Part shown: positions 33,316-41,360 of the stretch, piece by piece
Layout: each line of letters begins with the position of its first letter
Position numbering within the stretch: the stretch's first letter is position 1
Assembly (NCBI RefSeq): GCF_014699055.1
Contig: NZ_JACXAC010000003.1
Coordinates: 558,001 to 622,000, forward strand
Direction: 5' to 3'
Source of the DNA: Hymenobacter armeniacus
Lineage (GTDB): Bacteria; Bacteroidota; Bacteroidia; Cytophagales; Hymenobacteraceae
DNA: 64,000 bases
The notes under the pieces: generated by a model
What the model was told of the DNA's origin: nothing
What the model saw: the letters and a program-made list of their open reading frames with translations, nothing else
Database searches by the model: none
Program-made: the position numbers and the translations under genes

Positions 33316-36300
33316 CTACACCAACTCTCCAACGACTTTCCTGAGCGTGGCAGTGCCTTTCCAACTGTGCAGGTTGATTTTTGCTGCTTCCAACGGCCGC
33401 CGGCCGCTACGACCAGCTAAGTCGGCGTACAACTCAATCAGCTTCTTCGTGTTGCGCAGTGGGGATGCCGGCAGCTCTGCCAACAGATAATCTAAAACCT
33501 GTTGCAGTGCATCATCGGTGGTGGCATCAATGGCGCGGGCCTGCTGTAGGTTTTCGACCAAGCGTTGCACGGGAACAAATTCATTGGCGAGAAAGCGCCC
33601 AAGTACTGTGCCCAAGGCGGCAGGTTCAAGTCGCCCAGTCGCAATGGCTGAAAGGAAGACTTCCAAAGCCAGGGCTCGACACGCCGGCACTTTATGCATT
33701 AGGCCGACTGCCAGCAGCAGGGTGGTAGGCTCCGTAAACACAGGGCCGGGGGCCAGCAGCTCCTGTAAGGCCGCCTGAACGACGTCTCGCTCGTTCGATT
33801 CCAAACCATCGGCCCAGGCCGCGGTGCGCATCACATGCCAATGCAAAGGTGCCGAGTTGTGGGGCACCAAGCTGGCCACGAATCGGTAGTCGTGAGGTAA
33901 CACCCACCCCGCTTGGCCCATCGCCCGAAAGCGGGCGTGCTGGGAATAAAGCAGCAGCGGCGACGGGGGTGTCTGGCTGGTGTACTTGCTCGGAAACTGC
34001 AACACGGGGTATTGGTGCGTAACGGTGGGCTTGCCGGGTTTCCACTGTTCCACCCACGTATTGATTTTTACCTCAAAGTGCCATTCCGGTGTCCAGGGGC
34101 GTACCACGCCGATGTAATCAGCCGGAATCAAAGCAGTTAGTTCCTCGAATACGCCATCGGGCTGGCGGGTTCGCGCGGCTACCGCCCACAGCCACGGCCA
34201 AGCATCGGCCAGGGTAGTGGCCCCGCCGGCATTGCCCGGCAGCAGCTTGCCCAAGCGCGCGGTCAGGTGCTTGAACACGGAAGTTTTCGCCGGCTGGAAG
34301 GTCGGCAAAGGGTGCCGCCCTGGCGTTAGCAGCCACTGCAAAAGCTCGCGCAGCTCCGGCCGTTGCAATTGGGCAAGCCGGCTCAAGGCTGTTTGGGCAT
34401 CTGCAGCGTTTGCGTAGGCGGTGCGAGCTAACGCCACCACTAAGTCTGCCGGGTCTGGCTCAACCGCTGCGGCCTCATAGGTCAGTAACTTGCCGACCAG
34501 AACGGAAGGGGCAACCCAGTGCGGCGCATGCGACGGCGTGCTCAGCAACGGCAGGCCGGAGCGGGTGCGCAGGTGTTTTTCGGCCGCCGCGAACCGGCGT
34601 TGTTCCACCAGTACCAGCGGGTCGGAGGTGTCGTGGTCGTCCCGCACGTTTACCTTGTTCACGCGCTCGGTGGTAAAGCCTTGCGCCCAGCCCAGTACCA
34701 AGGCCTCCACCAGCCCGCGGTGACCCGCTAGGCCATTGCCGGCGATGATGGCGGTGGCTTGCTCGCCGGTTTTGCCTTTGAGAAAAGGCCGAACCTGCAC
34801 CAAGTAAGGCAGTAGCTGCTGGGCGTAATCCGCCGCGAACTGCGGTTGCAGCCGCAGCAAGCCATCCATCCAGCGCTCCAGTTCCAAGGCGCTGTCGTGG
34901 CGCAGCACTTGGCCCGTGAGAAATAGCAACTCGTGCCAATCCGCAACCGGCGTCACCGCATTAGTGGCTGACAAATCCGGCACAAACCCCGTCACAGGGA
35001 CGTAATTGGTGCCCAAAGCCGCTAGGGGTGCCGAAGCAGGGGCCAGCCAGGGCGCCAGCAGCTGTCGGGCGCCCGCCGTCAACAGGTCGGTGTAATCGGC
35101 CAGGGAACCGACTAAGTCGGCAGTCTCATCAGCCGATAACAACGGTTTCTTGGCCTGGAGCAGCGAAACCACCAGCTTCGCTGCTTTGGCTTGCACGGCC
35201 GCGTCGGCGCTGGCCAAGGCGGCGGCGGCCAGTCTACCCAGTTCCGGGGCGAGTGCTGGGGTACGCTTCAGTAACTTCTCGAATCCACCTAATAAGGTTC
35301 GCTGCGCCGTTTTAAGGTCTTGCCGATTTATTAGGCCCTCAGCGTATAGCAGGAGCGGGTCCGGGTCGAACGCCGCGTCCGTCCAGAAGGGTTTTAGCTG
35401 TTCCAGCGCAAAGTTGACCACTTGCGGCTGCGTATGCGCCAGCAGTTCGACCAGTTCTGCCTGCTGGGCCAAGCACTCTTCCCTAGTGGGCTGCAGGGCC
35501 AGAAAGAGGTTTTTAAACCACGTCAGGAGCGGCCGGCGGAAGTCGCGACGCAAGGCTACCAGGCTGCGCGTGAGCAGTTCCGTCCGGTCAACGTGGCCCG
35601 CAGTCGACAGGTGCAGCAGCACGTCCAGCCACGCAACGTGCTGCTGCGCTATCCCCGTGTAAGCCTGCGTCGAGTCCACCGTAGTGTCGTAGTCGAAAAA
35701 CCCAAGCAAATCCCGCTGGATGGTGGCGGCGCTGGCCTCAAAGTCCAAGAGGAGCTTCTCCGCGTAATTGGGCACCGGCTTGTTTTCGCGCCGGCGATGG
35801 AAACTCTTCAGGTGTAAGGAATGCGCCAATGTGCGGCTGAACAGCGCCGGCTCGTAGTCGATGAGTTGCCGGGCTTCCATCTCCCGCAGCAGCTCGTATT
35901 CGGGCAACCCCCACGGGCCACCCCGGCTTCGGCGCTCAAACCATTCCCCAAACCAGTTCGGCCGCGCGTGCTCCGCCACGACGAAAAAGGATTCCTGATT
36001 AACGACGCGGATGTTGCCTTCTTCCCAATGCATGCCCAGTGGCTCATCCAGCCCCATGGCTTCTTTGCGGGTGTACGTCGCCACGCCGGCCAAAAACAGC
36101 ATAGCTAGCTGCGACTCCGTGCCCGTTCGCCCCCATGTAGAAGAGCCTAACTGGCGTACTTCAGTTAGTTCCTTCCGTAGCGCCTTGGTTTTGGCGCGAA
36201 CGGCCAACTGCTCTTTTTTATCTAGGGCCAACAATACGGGCACGAGTTGGTGCACGCTCTGGTGACGAATGATGCGTTCAAAAGTATCGACAGCAGACAT
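33316..36300 (-). CDS. DUF6493-type large helical-repeat protein
   Basis: A 994-aa protein made of Ala/Leu-rich helical pairs throughout, resembling HEAT repeats (for example ALASADAAVQAKAAKLVVSLL near 360 and ALQELLAPGPVFTEPTTLLLAV near 880). No catalytic motif is seen. Proteins of this class are encoded next to SWIM zinc-finger genes and often MoxR ATPase and vWA genes. Here the SWIM gene is 61 bp upstream and a TerD-like gene precedes that, but MoxR and vWA are absent. It may be a scaffold that binds protein or RNA. Confidence 0.7.
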   Translation of the reverse strand: MSAVDTFERIIRHQSVHQLVPVLLALDKKEQLAVRAKTKALRKELTEVRQLGSSTWGRTGTESQLAMLFLAGVATYTRKEAMGLDEPLGMHWEEGNIRVVNQESFFVVAEHARPNWFGEWFERRSRGGPWGLPEYELLREMEARQLIDYEPALFSRTLAHSLHLKSFHRRRENKPVPNYAEKLLLDFEASAATIQRDLLGFFDYDTTVDSTQAYTGIAQQHVAWLDVLLHLSTAGHVDRTELLTRSLVALRRDFRRPLLTWFKNLFLALQPTREECLAQQAELVELLAHTQPQVVNFALEQLKPFWTDAAFDPDPLLLYAEGLINRQDLKTAQRTLLGGFEKLLKRTPALAPELGRLAAAALASADAAVQAKAAKLVVSLLQAKKPLLSADETADLVGSLADYTDLLTAGARQLLAPWLAPASAPLAALGTNYVPVTGFVPDLSATNAVTPVADWHELLFLTGQVLRHDSALELERWMDGLLRLQPQFAADYAQQLLPYLVQVRPFLKGKTGEQATAIIAGNGLAGHRGLVEALVLGWAQGFTTERVNKVNVRDDHDTSDPLVLVEQRRFAAAEKHLRTRSGLPLLSTPSHAPHWVAPSVLVGKLLTYEAAAVEPDPADLVVALARTAYANAADAQTALSRLAQLQRPELRELLQWLLTPGRHPLPTFQPAKTSVFKHLTARLGKLLPGNAGGATTLADAWPWLWAVAARTRQPDGVFEELTALIPADYIGVVRPWTPEWHFEVKINTWVEQWKPGKPTVTHQYPVLQFPSKYTSQTPPSPLLLYSQHARFRAMGQAGWVLPHDYRFVASLVPHNSAPLHWHVMRTAAWADGLESNERDVVQAALQELLAPGPVFTEPTTLLLAVGLMHKVPACRALALEVFLSAIATGRLEPAALGTVLGRFLANEFVPVQRLVENLQQARAIDATTDDALQQVLDYLLAELPASPLRNTKKLIELYADLAGRSGRRPLEAAKINLHSWKGTATLRKVVGELV

Positions 36301-36361
36301 AGGTAATTACGGAAAGACGGGCAGTAGCCTCGGCGAAAGGAGCGAGCAGACGCAGAACTGC

Positions 36362-37702
36362 TTACAAGTAGCGCATCTGAGCCGCTAAAATGTGTTTGCA
36401 GGGACCGCGCTGTCCTTGGTTACTGCTGAACCACGGACAGGTGCAGCTGGCACCCTCCGCACCACCTACCAGCACCGTGTGCCACACGTCGGTGCCACGC
36501 ACACGCGCCTCGGTGCGGCCACCGGCCCCCACACCCACGAGCTGCACATCATCAGCCGCATCGAGTAAAGCGCGGGCGTTTTTCAAGCGCGGGTTCAGGC
36601 TCAAGATGCGGCCGAGCTTGAAGGGCAAACGCCGGTAGAAGTGCTGGTTATCGGTTAGGTCAAAGCCCAGCAGGCCCATCGCCGAAAGGCTGGCGCAGAG
36701 CCGTTCCACGGTGTCGGGCGCCAGGTCGTGCTCCAGGGCAAATAGGCTAGGGTTAAACACCTCATTGCCGCGGAACAGCCGATTGGCGCCGCTGACCCAT
36801 TCCGCCGGCAATTCGTCCATCAGCGTTTCTAGTTGGTTGCCTTCGCCCGAAAAGCCACGCCACACGTCGGCTGACAGGGCCAGTAAGAAGCGCTGCCCGC
36901 CCCCAAGCTCCAGGACGAAGGCCGAAGCCTGACCGTCCGGTGTGGCGTAAACGCGCACAGCTTCACAGAGGGGCAATAGCCCATCGAGCAGGCGCAGACG
37001 GTGTACCCCGCCCACCCGCACGGCCCCCGCGCTGGCCACCGGGGTGAAGCTAGGGCGCGGGCCACGCAGCACCAGGTAATAATCGGCTTTGGATGAGCCC
37101 GCCGGAATGCTCTGCACCAGTTGGATAGCCTGTGCACGGGTGAGGCGCAGCTTTTCCTCCATCAACGCCAAATAAGCCTGCACCGACGTCAGTCCTTTAA
37201 TCCAGCGCTCGGGCAGGGCCACCTTCCGTTCAACCACCTTGCCTGCGGCGCGCTCAAGCACCACTTCCTGCTGCCCCACAGACAGCAGCACCGGCTCCGT
37301 GCGGGAGATGCGGGCCAGCGCGTTCACCATCGGCTCGTTAAAGTCCACGTTGGTGGTGCCGCTGCTGAGAAACTCCCCATCCAGGGCGTCCGGGCCTAGG
37401 TCCAGGCGCGCATACACGCCGTTGCACGAGGAAAAGGCTTCGAACCGCAACTGGCCAGCGCCGGCCGTCACGATGGGGTCGCGCAAGGCGGCGCTCTGCG
37501 GCACAAAGCGCGAGGCGACCACCTTGGCCAGGGTGCTCAGCCCGCGCGCCGCCAGCCAGGAGTTGCGGAGTCGACCCCAAAAAAAGCAGGCGGTTTCCGT
37601 GTCCAGCCCTGCTTCCGAAAAAGCAGACAGCAGCAGGGCGTTGCCGCCCGGGCGCTGCTCCAAAGCAGAAGGACGGGCATACGAGTAGGCAAAGTCAGAC
37701 AT
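36362..37702 (-). CDS. SWIM zinc-finger protein
   Basis: A 446-aa protein ending in a SWIM domain: C-x-C in GASCTCPWFSSNQGQRG then C-x-H in PCKHILAAQ, within the last 25 residues. The rest has mixed alpha/beta content without a recognised catalytic motif. SWIM domains bind nucleic acids or proteins. The same pairing with DUF6493 is found in YehQ-type clusters in other bacteria. A pair of palindromes just upstream may control it. Confidence 0.85.
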   Translation of the reverse strand: MSDFAYSYARPSALEQRPGGNALLLSAFSEAGLDTETACFFWGRLRNSWLAARGLSTLAKVVASRFVPQSAALRDPIVTAGAGQLRFEAFSSCNGVYARLDLGPDALDGEFLSSGTTNVDFNEPMVNALARISRTEPVLLSVGQQEVVLERAAGKVVERKVALPERWIKGLTSVQAYLALMEEKLRLTRAQAIQLVQSIPAGSSKADYYLVLRGPRPSFTPVASAGAVRVGGVHRLRLLDGLLPLCEAVRVYATPDGQASAFVLELGGGQRFLLALSADVWRGFSGEGNQLETLMDELPAEWVSGANRLFRGNEVFNPSLFALEHDLAPDTVERLCASLSAMGLLGFDLTDNQHFYRRLPFKLGRILSLNPRLKNARALLDAADDVQLVGVGAGGRTEARVRGTDVWHTVLVGGAEGASCTCPWFSSNQGQRGPCKHILAAQMRYL

Positions 37703-37715
37703 ACAGCAGTGGTAA

Positions 37716-37753
37716 GCTAATTATACTAGCAAGATACAGCTAATTTAATTAGC
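37716..37753 (-). promoter_or_regulatory. Paired palindromic operator upstream of the SWIM gene
   Basis: GCTAATT-T-AATTAGC at 37739-37753 is a near-perfect palindrome. A second, imperfect copy GCTAATTATACTAGC lies at 37716-37730. Their centres are 23 bp apart, about two helical turns, and the nearer one ends 14 bp before the SWIM ATG. This layout suggests cooperative binding of a dimeric repressor. Confidence 0.5.
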
Positions 37754-37802
37754 AAAAAACTAAGTTGACCTGAAAGCACACAGCAGAAAACTAAATGCAA
37801 CC

Positions 37803-40061
37803 TTAGTCCACAAGCAGCTGTGTGACCGCTGCGGTGTTCTGCGCCCAAGCGACCGTGTATGCTTCATCGGCTTCCGGAATATTTACCAGTTCCAGGTGCT
37901 GGGCCTGCGCCTTCACCCTCAACAACTGGCCAATGGTGAGCTTGCTCTCCAACTTGCGCAACAGCGTTTGCACACTGGCTACATTCAGGTTTTGCACCCG
38001 CTGGCCCTGAAAGGGCATCTCCAGCCAGATGATTTCTCGTTGCGCCACATCGAGAACCCCGAATACCAAGCCCTTGCTCAGGCCTTGCGTTACACGCACC
38101 TGGTGCTGTACGCAGGACGGGTCATAGGCTACGCCACTATTCGCAATGCGCATGGGATGCTGGCTACTCATCCAGCCCACCGTTAGGTTAGGAGACAGAG
38201 CCCCGGCCGTGTAGGCATTGCAGGTGAAGGTGACAGACTGTGCCTGGGCCTGCTGCAGGGCAGCCAAGTCCAGCTCGATGTATTCGGCCGTGCCAATCTG
38301 GTCGGGCACATATTGCACGTCGCCGCTGTGTTTGCAGCCCGTTGTCACTAACTGGGAAAAAGAGCAGTGGTCGGTTTTGGTGGCATAGGCAATGGTACAG
38401 CTCAAATCCATGTCCAAGTGCTGCGCAGACAAACCCACTCCCCACTGCATAAACAAGCGCACAGCCTCGCCCTCCACCGCAAACCGGGTGCCCATGAGCG
38501 CGGCCGGCAAGTCCTGCACCGTGTCGCTGCGGTCGCCAATGGCCACGGGGATTTTAAACAGGGCCGGGTCGATGTACATGGTGCGGTGCTCGGTCGGCAG
38601 GGCGGCAAACCGCTGCTCCATGGCCAGCATGCACAAGTTTACCACGGCCGCCTGCATGGCCTGCAGCTGTTCTGGGCTGTAATTCTTCAGCAGTTGATTG
38701 GCTTTAACCTGCTTGCTGCCGCCGCCCAGGGGCTTCACCGTGCGCTTGTTACCGGGATTGAAATAGTCTTCCGCATACATCGCCAAGGTAAACACCAGCC
38801 GGGCGGGTACCTTGTCAAGCACTTTGGCAAAAGCCGCTACCGTGGGCTCAGCTCCAAACCAGAGCATGTTGGCAAACAGCGAGCGGGCAAACAGCCCTGG
38901 CCGCTGCTGCAACAGGGCAAAGGTGTGGTCGGCGTCCAGCCGTAGCCGGAAATGGTTGACACGGCCCTGCCACACCTCATAAGTCTGATTGTAGAACACG
39001 TCCAGCGTCTCCCGCAGCTTGCCCAGTGCCGGCCGCTTGCTGTATTCTGCCAGCCGTAGGGCCCGTATGAAGCGCACCCACATGCCGCGTTTGGGGTGCA
39101 TAATTTCGCCGAGCTGCGCCGGGCTTTGCGGCAGCGCATTGAGCCAGCCGGCCACCATCGCGGCCTCGCGCCGGCTGTATTTGAGATTGAGGTCGGCCCG
39201 GGCCTGCGCCTGGGTTTGGGCCTGCGCCTGCGCATTACGGTCCACCGACCAGACGATGTTGCGGGTGTTTTTCTGTTGTCGCCGCCGGATGACTTTCGGC
39301 TCCACCAGTTGCGCGAAGCCCGTCTTCTTATACCATAGGTACCGCAGAATATCGGTCGGCGTCGACAACAGCGCCTGCGCCTGGTCGGGCTGATTGAGCT
39401 CCACGTAGGCATCTACCACGGCCAGCCGGGTCTCTTTCATGGCGATGGGCACCTCCGTGGGCAGCGGCAGCTCGGCCAGCAGCCGGCGCAGGCTGTCCAC
39501 CTGCGTGGCGTCGAGCGCCGTTTTCGAGGCCAATAAGTCGCGCAGCAGGTTCGCCACATCGGCATCCGTCCACAGGTCCAGCACTTTCAGCTTGCTGCCT
39601 TGCCCGGTGTGCTCAATGGCCGCAAACTCGAAGGGCGTGCCGCAAAACGGGCAGCCGTTGTAGCGGGCCAGCGGGAAGGTATCGGGCGGAATAACATGGC
39701 CACAGGGCAGTTGCGTGCCCTTCGCCTGGAAAAGGTTGGCGAAGAACGTCAGCACATGGTCCAGCCGGCTTTCGCCGGTGGGCGTGTCCCAGGCCTTCAC
39801 CAGCGGCGTCCAGTTCTTTTTTACGCCCATCACCTCGCGCACCACATCCAGCAGCTGCACCTGAAAGTCTGGCGTGGTACGTTCCAACGCCCGCAGCAGT
39901 GGTTCCGAAACGCCGTAGCCGAGCTTGGCCAGGTTCGCGACCAGCACGGCCGTGGCATCGGGCAGGGTAGGGGGCGGGCCCGGCTGGCTGCCAGCCCAAG
40001 CTGCGGCTGGAATGTAAACGGCTTTTTGGCGCAGGCCAACCTGGAGTAGCGGTGGAGTCAT
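37803..40061 (-). CDS. Zinc-ribbon and TerD-like domain protein
   Basis: Start ATG 40061 gives 752 aa. A zinc ribbon is seen near residues 115-140 (LPCGHVIPPDTF then YNGCPFCGTPF). A repetitive QAQAQTQAQARAD segment is near 275. The C-terminal part resembles a TerD domain: the strand DMDLSCTIAYATKTDH, then HSGDVQYVPDQIGTAEYIELDLAAL and VTFTCNAYTAG, although TerD's calcium-binding residues cannot be verified. TerD proteins act in tellurite/phage/stress systems. The gene lies 30 bp after a tRNA-like RNA and precedes the SWIM and DUF6493 genes, suggesting one operon. Confidence 0.65.
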   Translation of the reverse strand: MTPPLLQVGLRQKAVYIPAAAWAGSQPGPPPTLPDATAVLVANLAKLGYGVSEPLLRALERTTPDFQVQLLDVVREVMGVKKNWTPLVKAWDTPTGESRLDHVLTFFANLFQAKGTQLPCGHVIPPDTFPLARYNGCPFCGTPFEFAAIEHTGQGSKLKVLDLWTDADVANLLRDLLASKTALDATQVDSLRRLLAELPLPTEVPIAMKETRLAVVDAYVELNQPDQAQALLSTPTDILRYLWYKKTGFAQLVEPKVIRRRQQKNTRNIVWSVDRNAQAQAQTQAQARADLNLKYSRREAAMVAGWLNALPQSPAQLGEIMHPKRGMWVRFIRALRLAEYSKRPALGKLRETLDVFYNQTYEVWQGRVNHFRLRLDADHTFALLQQRPGLFARSLFANMLWFGAEPTVAAFAKVLDKVPARLVFTLAMYAEDYFNPGNKRTVKPLGGGSKQVKANQLLKNYSPEQLQAMQAAVVNLCMLAMEQRFAALPTEHRTMYIDPALFKIPVAIGDRSDTVQDLPAALMGTRFAVEGEAVRLFMQWGVGLSAQHLDMDLSCTIAYATKTDHCSFSQLVTTGCKHSGDVQYVPDQIGTAEYIELDLAALQQAQAQSVTFTCNAYTAGALSPNLTVGWMSSQHPMRIANSGVAYDPSCVQHQVRVTQGLSKGLVFGVLDVAQREIIWLEMPFQGQRVQNLNVASVQTLLRKLESKLTIGQLLRVKAQAQHLELVNIPEADEAYTVAWAQNTAAVTQLLVD

Positions 40062-40090
40062 GGAGCAGGTGGAAGGCTGCAAAAAAGGAG

Positions 40091-40212
40091 TGAAACAGGC
40101 GGGATTCGAACCAGCGTTTTCGGAATAAGCTCAGAAGTAAGTCTTACTTGACCTGGCTTAGGTAATGACAGAACTATAGATGTCCGACGTCCTACCATTA
40201 GACGACTGTTTC
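40091..40212 (-). ncRNA. tRNA-like RNA with 58-nt insert replacing the anticodon loop (element 1)
   Basis: On the minus strand a cloverleaf can be drawn: acceptor GAAACAG / CTGTTTC (7 bp) with discriminator A, D arm GTCT-AATGGTA-GGAC, anticodon stem TCGGA / TCCGA, and T arm GCTGG-TTCGAAT-CCCGC (one mismatch). The anticodon loop is 58 nt (40125-40182) instead of 7. The insert holds ATTACC, then ACCT/AGGT pairing, GGTCAA and CTTACTTCT, all shared with element 2. It is too short for a group I intron, and no normal anticodon can be assigned. I infer a tRNA-mimic RNA, similar in concept to bacterial Y RNAs (YrlA). Confidence 0.6.
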
Positions 40213-40252
40213 AAAAAATATGGCCCAGGTGCCCGGCACCTAAACCACCGGG

Positions 40253-40364
40253 TGAAGCAGGTTGGATTCGAACCAACGACCCTAAAATCCTAGAAGTAAG
40301 CGCCGGTTGACCCTTGCGGGTAATTCCAGCGCTGTTTCATGCTCTACCGCTGAGCTACTGCTTC
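40253..40364 (-). ncRNA. tRNA-like RNA with 47-nt insert replacing the anticodon loop (element 2)
   Basis: Minus-strand cloverleaf: acceptor GAAGCAG / CTGCTTC (7 bp) with discriminator A, D arm GCTC-AGCGGTA-GAGC, anticodon stem TGAAA / TTTTA, and a perfect T arm GTTGG-TTCGAAT-CCAAC. The 47-nt loop (40288-40334) folds into AGCGCTGG / CCGGCGCT, an internal loop AATT / CAA, then ACCC-GCAA-GGGT with a GNRA tetraloop, followed by TACTTCT. The acceptor differs from element 1 at one pair, but the D and anticodon arms differ more, so they are diverged tandem copies with a shared insert. Confidence 0.65.
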
Positions 40365-40373
40365 AAAAAGTAA

Positions 40374-40516
40374 GCTGCTAACGCAGCCTGGCAACCATTG
40401 CCAGTGAAAAAACCAGGTAATTGAGCGGCTATTTTTTAACAGAAAAAGAAGTAAGCAGCTCTTGACCTGGCTTTTTCAAACTGGGCAAGTTGGTTGTTAG
40501 CCGGCAAGTTAGCAGC
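40374..40516 (-). ncRNA. Structured RNA with circularly permuted version of the insert motif (element 3)
   Basis: GCTGCTAAC (40374-40382) and GTTAGCAGC (40508-40516) close a 143-nt domain. Inside, on the minus strand, AAAAA-G-CCAGGT pairs with ACCTGGTTTTTT, then the internal loop CAA / AATT and a GAGC / GCTC stem whose loop contains CTTACTTCT. The same loop elements occur in elements 1 and 2, but there the CTTACTTCT lies outside and the ACC/GGT stem is capped. A second hairpin CTGGCAA-TGG-TTGCCAG is also present. The element fills the gap after the DUF1963 gene and could also act as its terminator. Confidence 0.45.
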
Positions 40517-40522
40517 CAGTTG

Positions 40523-41311
40523 CTACAAGCATTGCAAATCAAACGTGAAATGCCCTGGTCTTTGCGGGTCGTGGAACACATACACCAGTCCCGTGTCGCC
40601 CCACATGATGCCCGCCTTGTCCTCTGAGTCAAGCTGAAATAGCAGGGGCAGATTCTGGCCATTCGCATCGACTGGGTTTTCCGCTCCCTGTAACCATCGA
40701 GGGTAGACCCCAATGATGGACTGATAATCTGACTCGCCCAAGAGTTGCGTAACCGCCTCATCATATGCATCCCATGGGTCTTCTGCATTAAGCATCTCTG
40801 CCAGAATGGTGGCATCGGCACCAGCCGGCAACTCGTTCAGCCCTCCCCAATCGGGAAGCGACTGGATGGGAGTGAAGATGATATCGCAAAAGATTGGCTT
40901 GTCCAATGAAGTCGGCCGCTCGATAAGCTGAGCTTGCTCCGGAGAAACAGAACCATACGTTTTAACCAACCAGCCCTCCGCTTCCGTGTCCCACGGAAAT
41001 GCCTCCCAGCTGTAAAAAAGCTGTAACAGCGCAACACCCGCTGGCAGGCCAGCGCCTTCGCTAGCCACCACTTGCATGATAAAATCAAGTGGCTGGCCTG
41101 TCTTGGTAGTTGGCCAAGTTTCTCCCCTCTCAAAATAAGGTTTTCCCCCAAAGTGCGAACGCAGTTGCGAACCGTCTAACGGCTGTCGGGCTTTGCGGGG
41201 AGTTAGCTTGCTGGCAGACAGCAGCAGTGGACGAAGCAGGTTGACCAAGTCGGCCATGGTAGAAAGCCCGCGTTGATGTAGTGCTGCCCGCTGCTGGTTG
41301 ATGTCGCTCAT
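40523..41311 (-). CDS. DUF1963 (YwqG-type) protein
   Basis: A 262-aa protein with the DUF1963 pattern: SHFGGKPYFERGETWPTT at about residues 53-70, then PLDFIMQVV, VALLQLFYSW and a final GIMWGDTGLVYVFHDPQ. Members occur beside polymorphic-toxin or stress genes, with unknown biochemical role. It is the first gene of the minus-strand set that continues through the structured RNAs to the TerD-like gene. Confidence 0.85.
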   Translation of the reverse strand: MSDINQQRAALHQRGLSTMADLVNLLRPLLLSASKLTPRKARQPLDGSQLRSHFGGKPYFERGETWPTTKTGQPLDFIMQVVASEGAGLPAGVALLQLFYSWEAFPWDTEAEGWLVKTYGSVSPEQAQLIERPTSLDKPIFCDIIFTPIQSLPDWGGLNELPAGADATILAEMLNAEDPWDAYDEAVTQLLGESDYQSIIGVYPRWLQGAENPVDANGQNLPLLFQLDSEDKAGIMWGDTGLVYVFHDPQRPGHFTFDLQCL

Positions 41312-41360
41312 AACTGAGTAGCTGTCTTTAGTCGGCTACAATGATACAAGCCTCAATTTG

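Noticed and set aside
40091..40364. Ordinary tRNAs interrupted by group I introns, or hammerhead/twister ribozymes
   Set aside because: The inserts are 47-58 nt, lack group I core elements, and do not contain hammerhead or twister core sequences.
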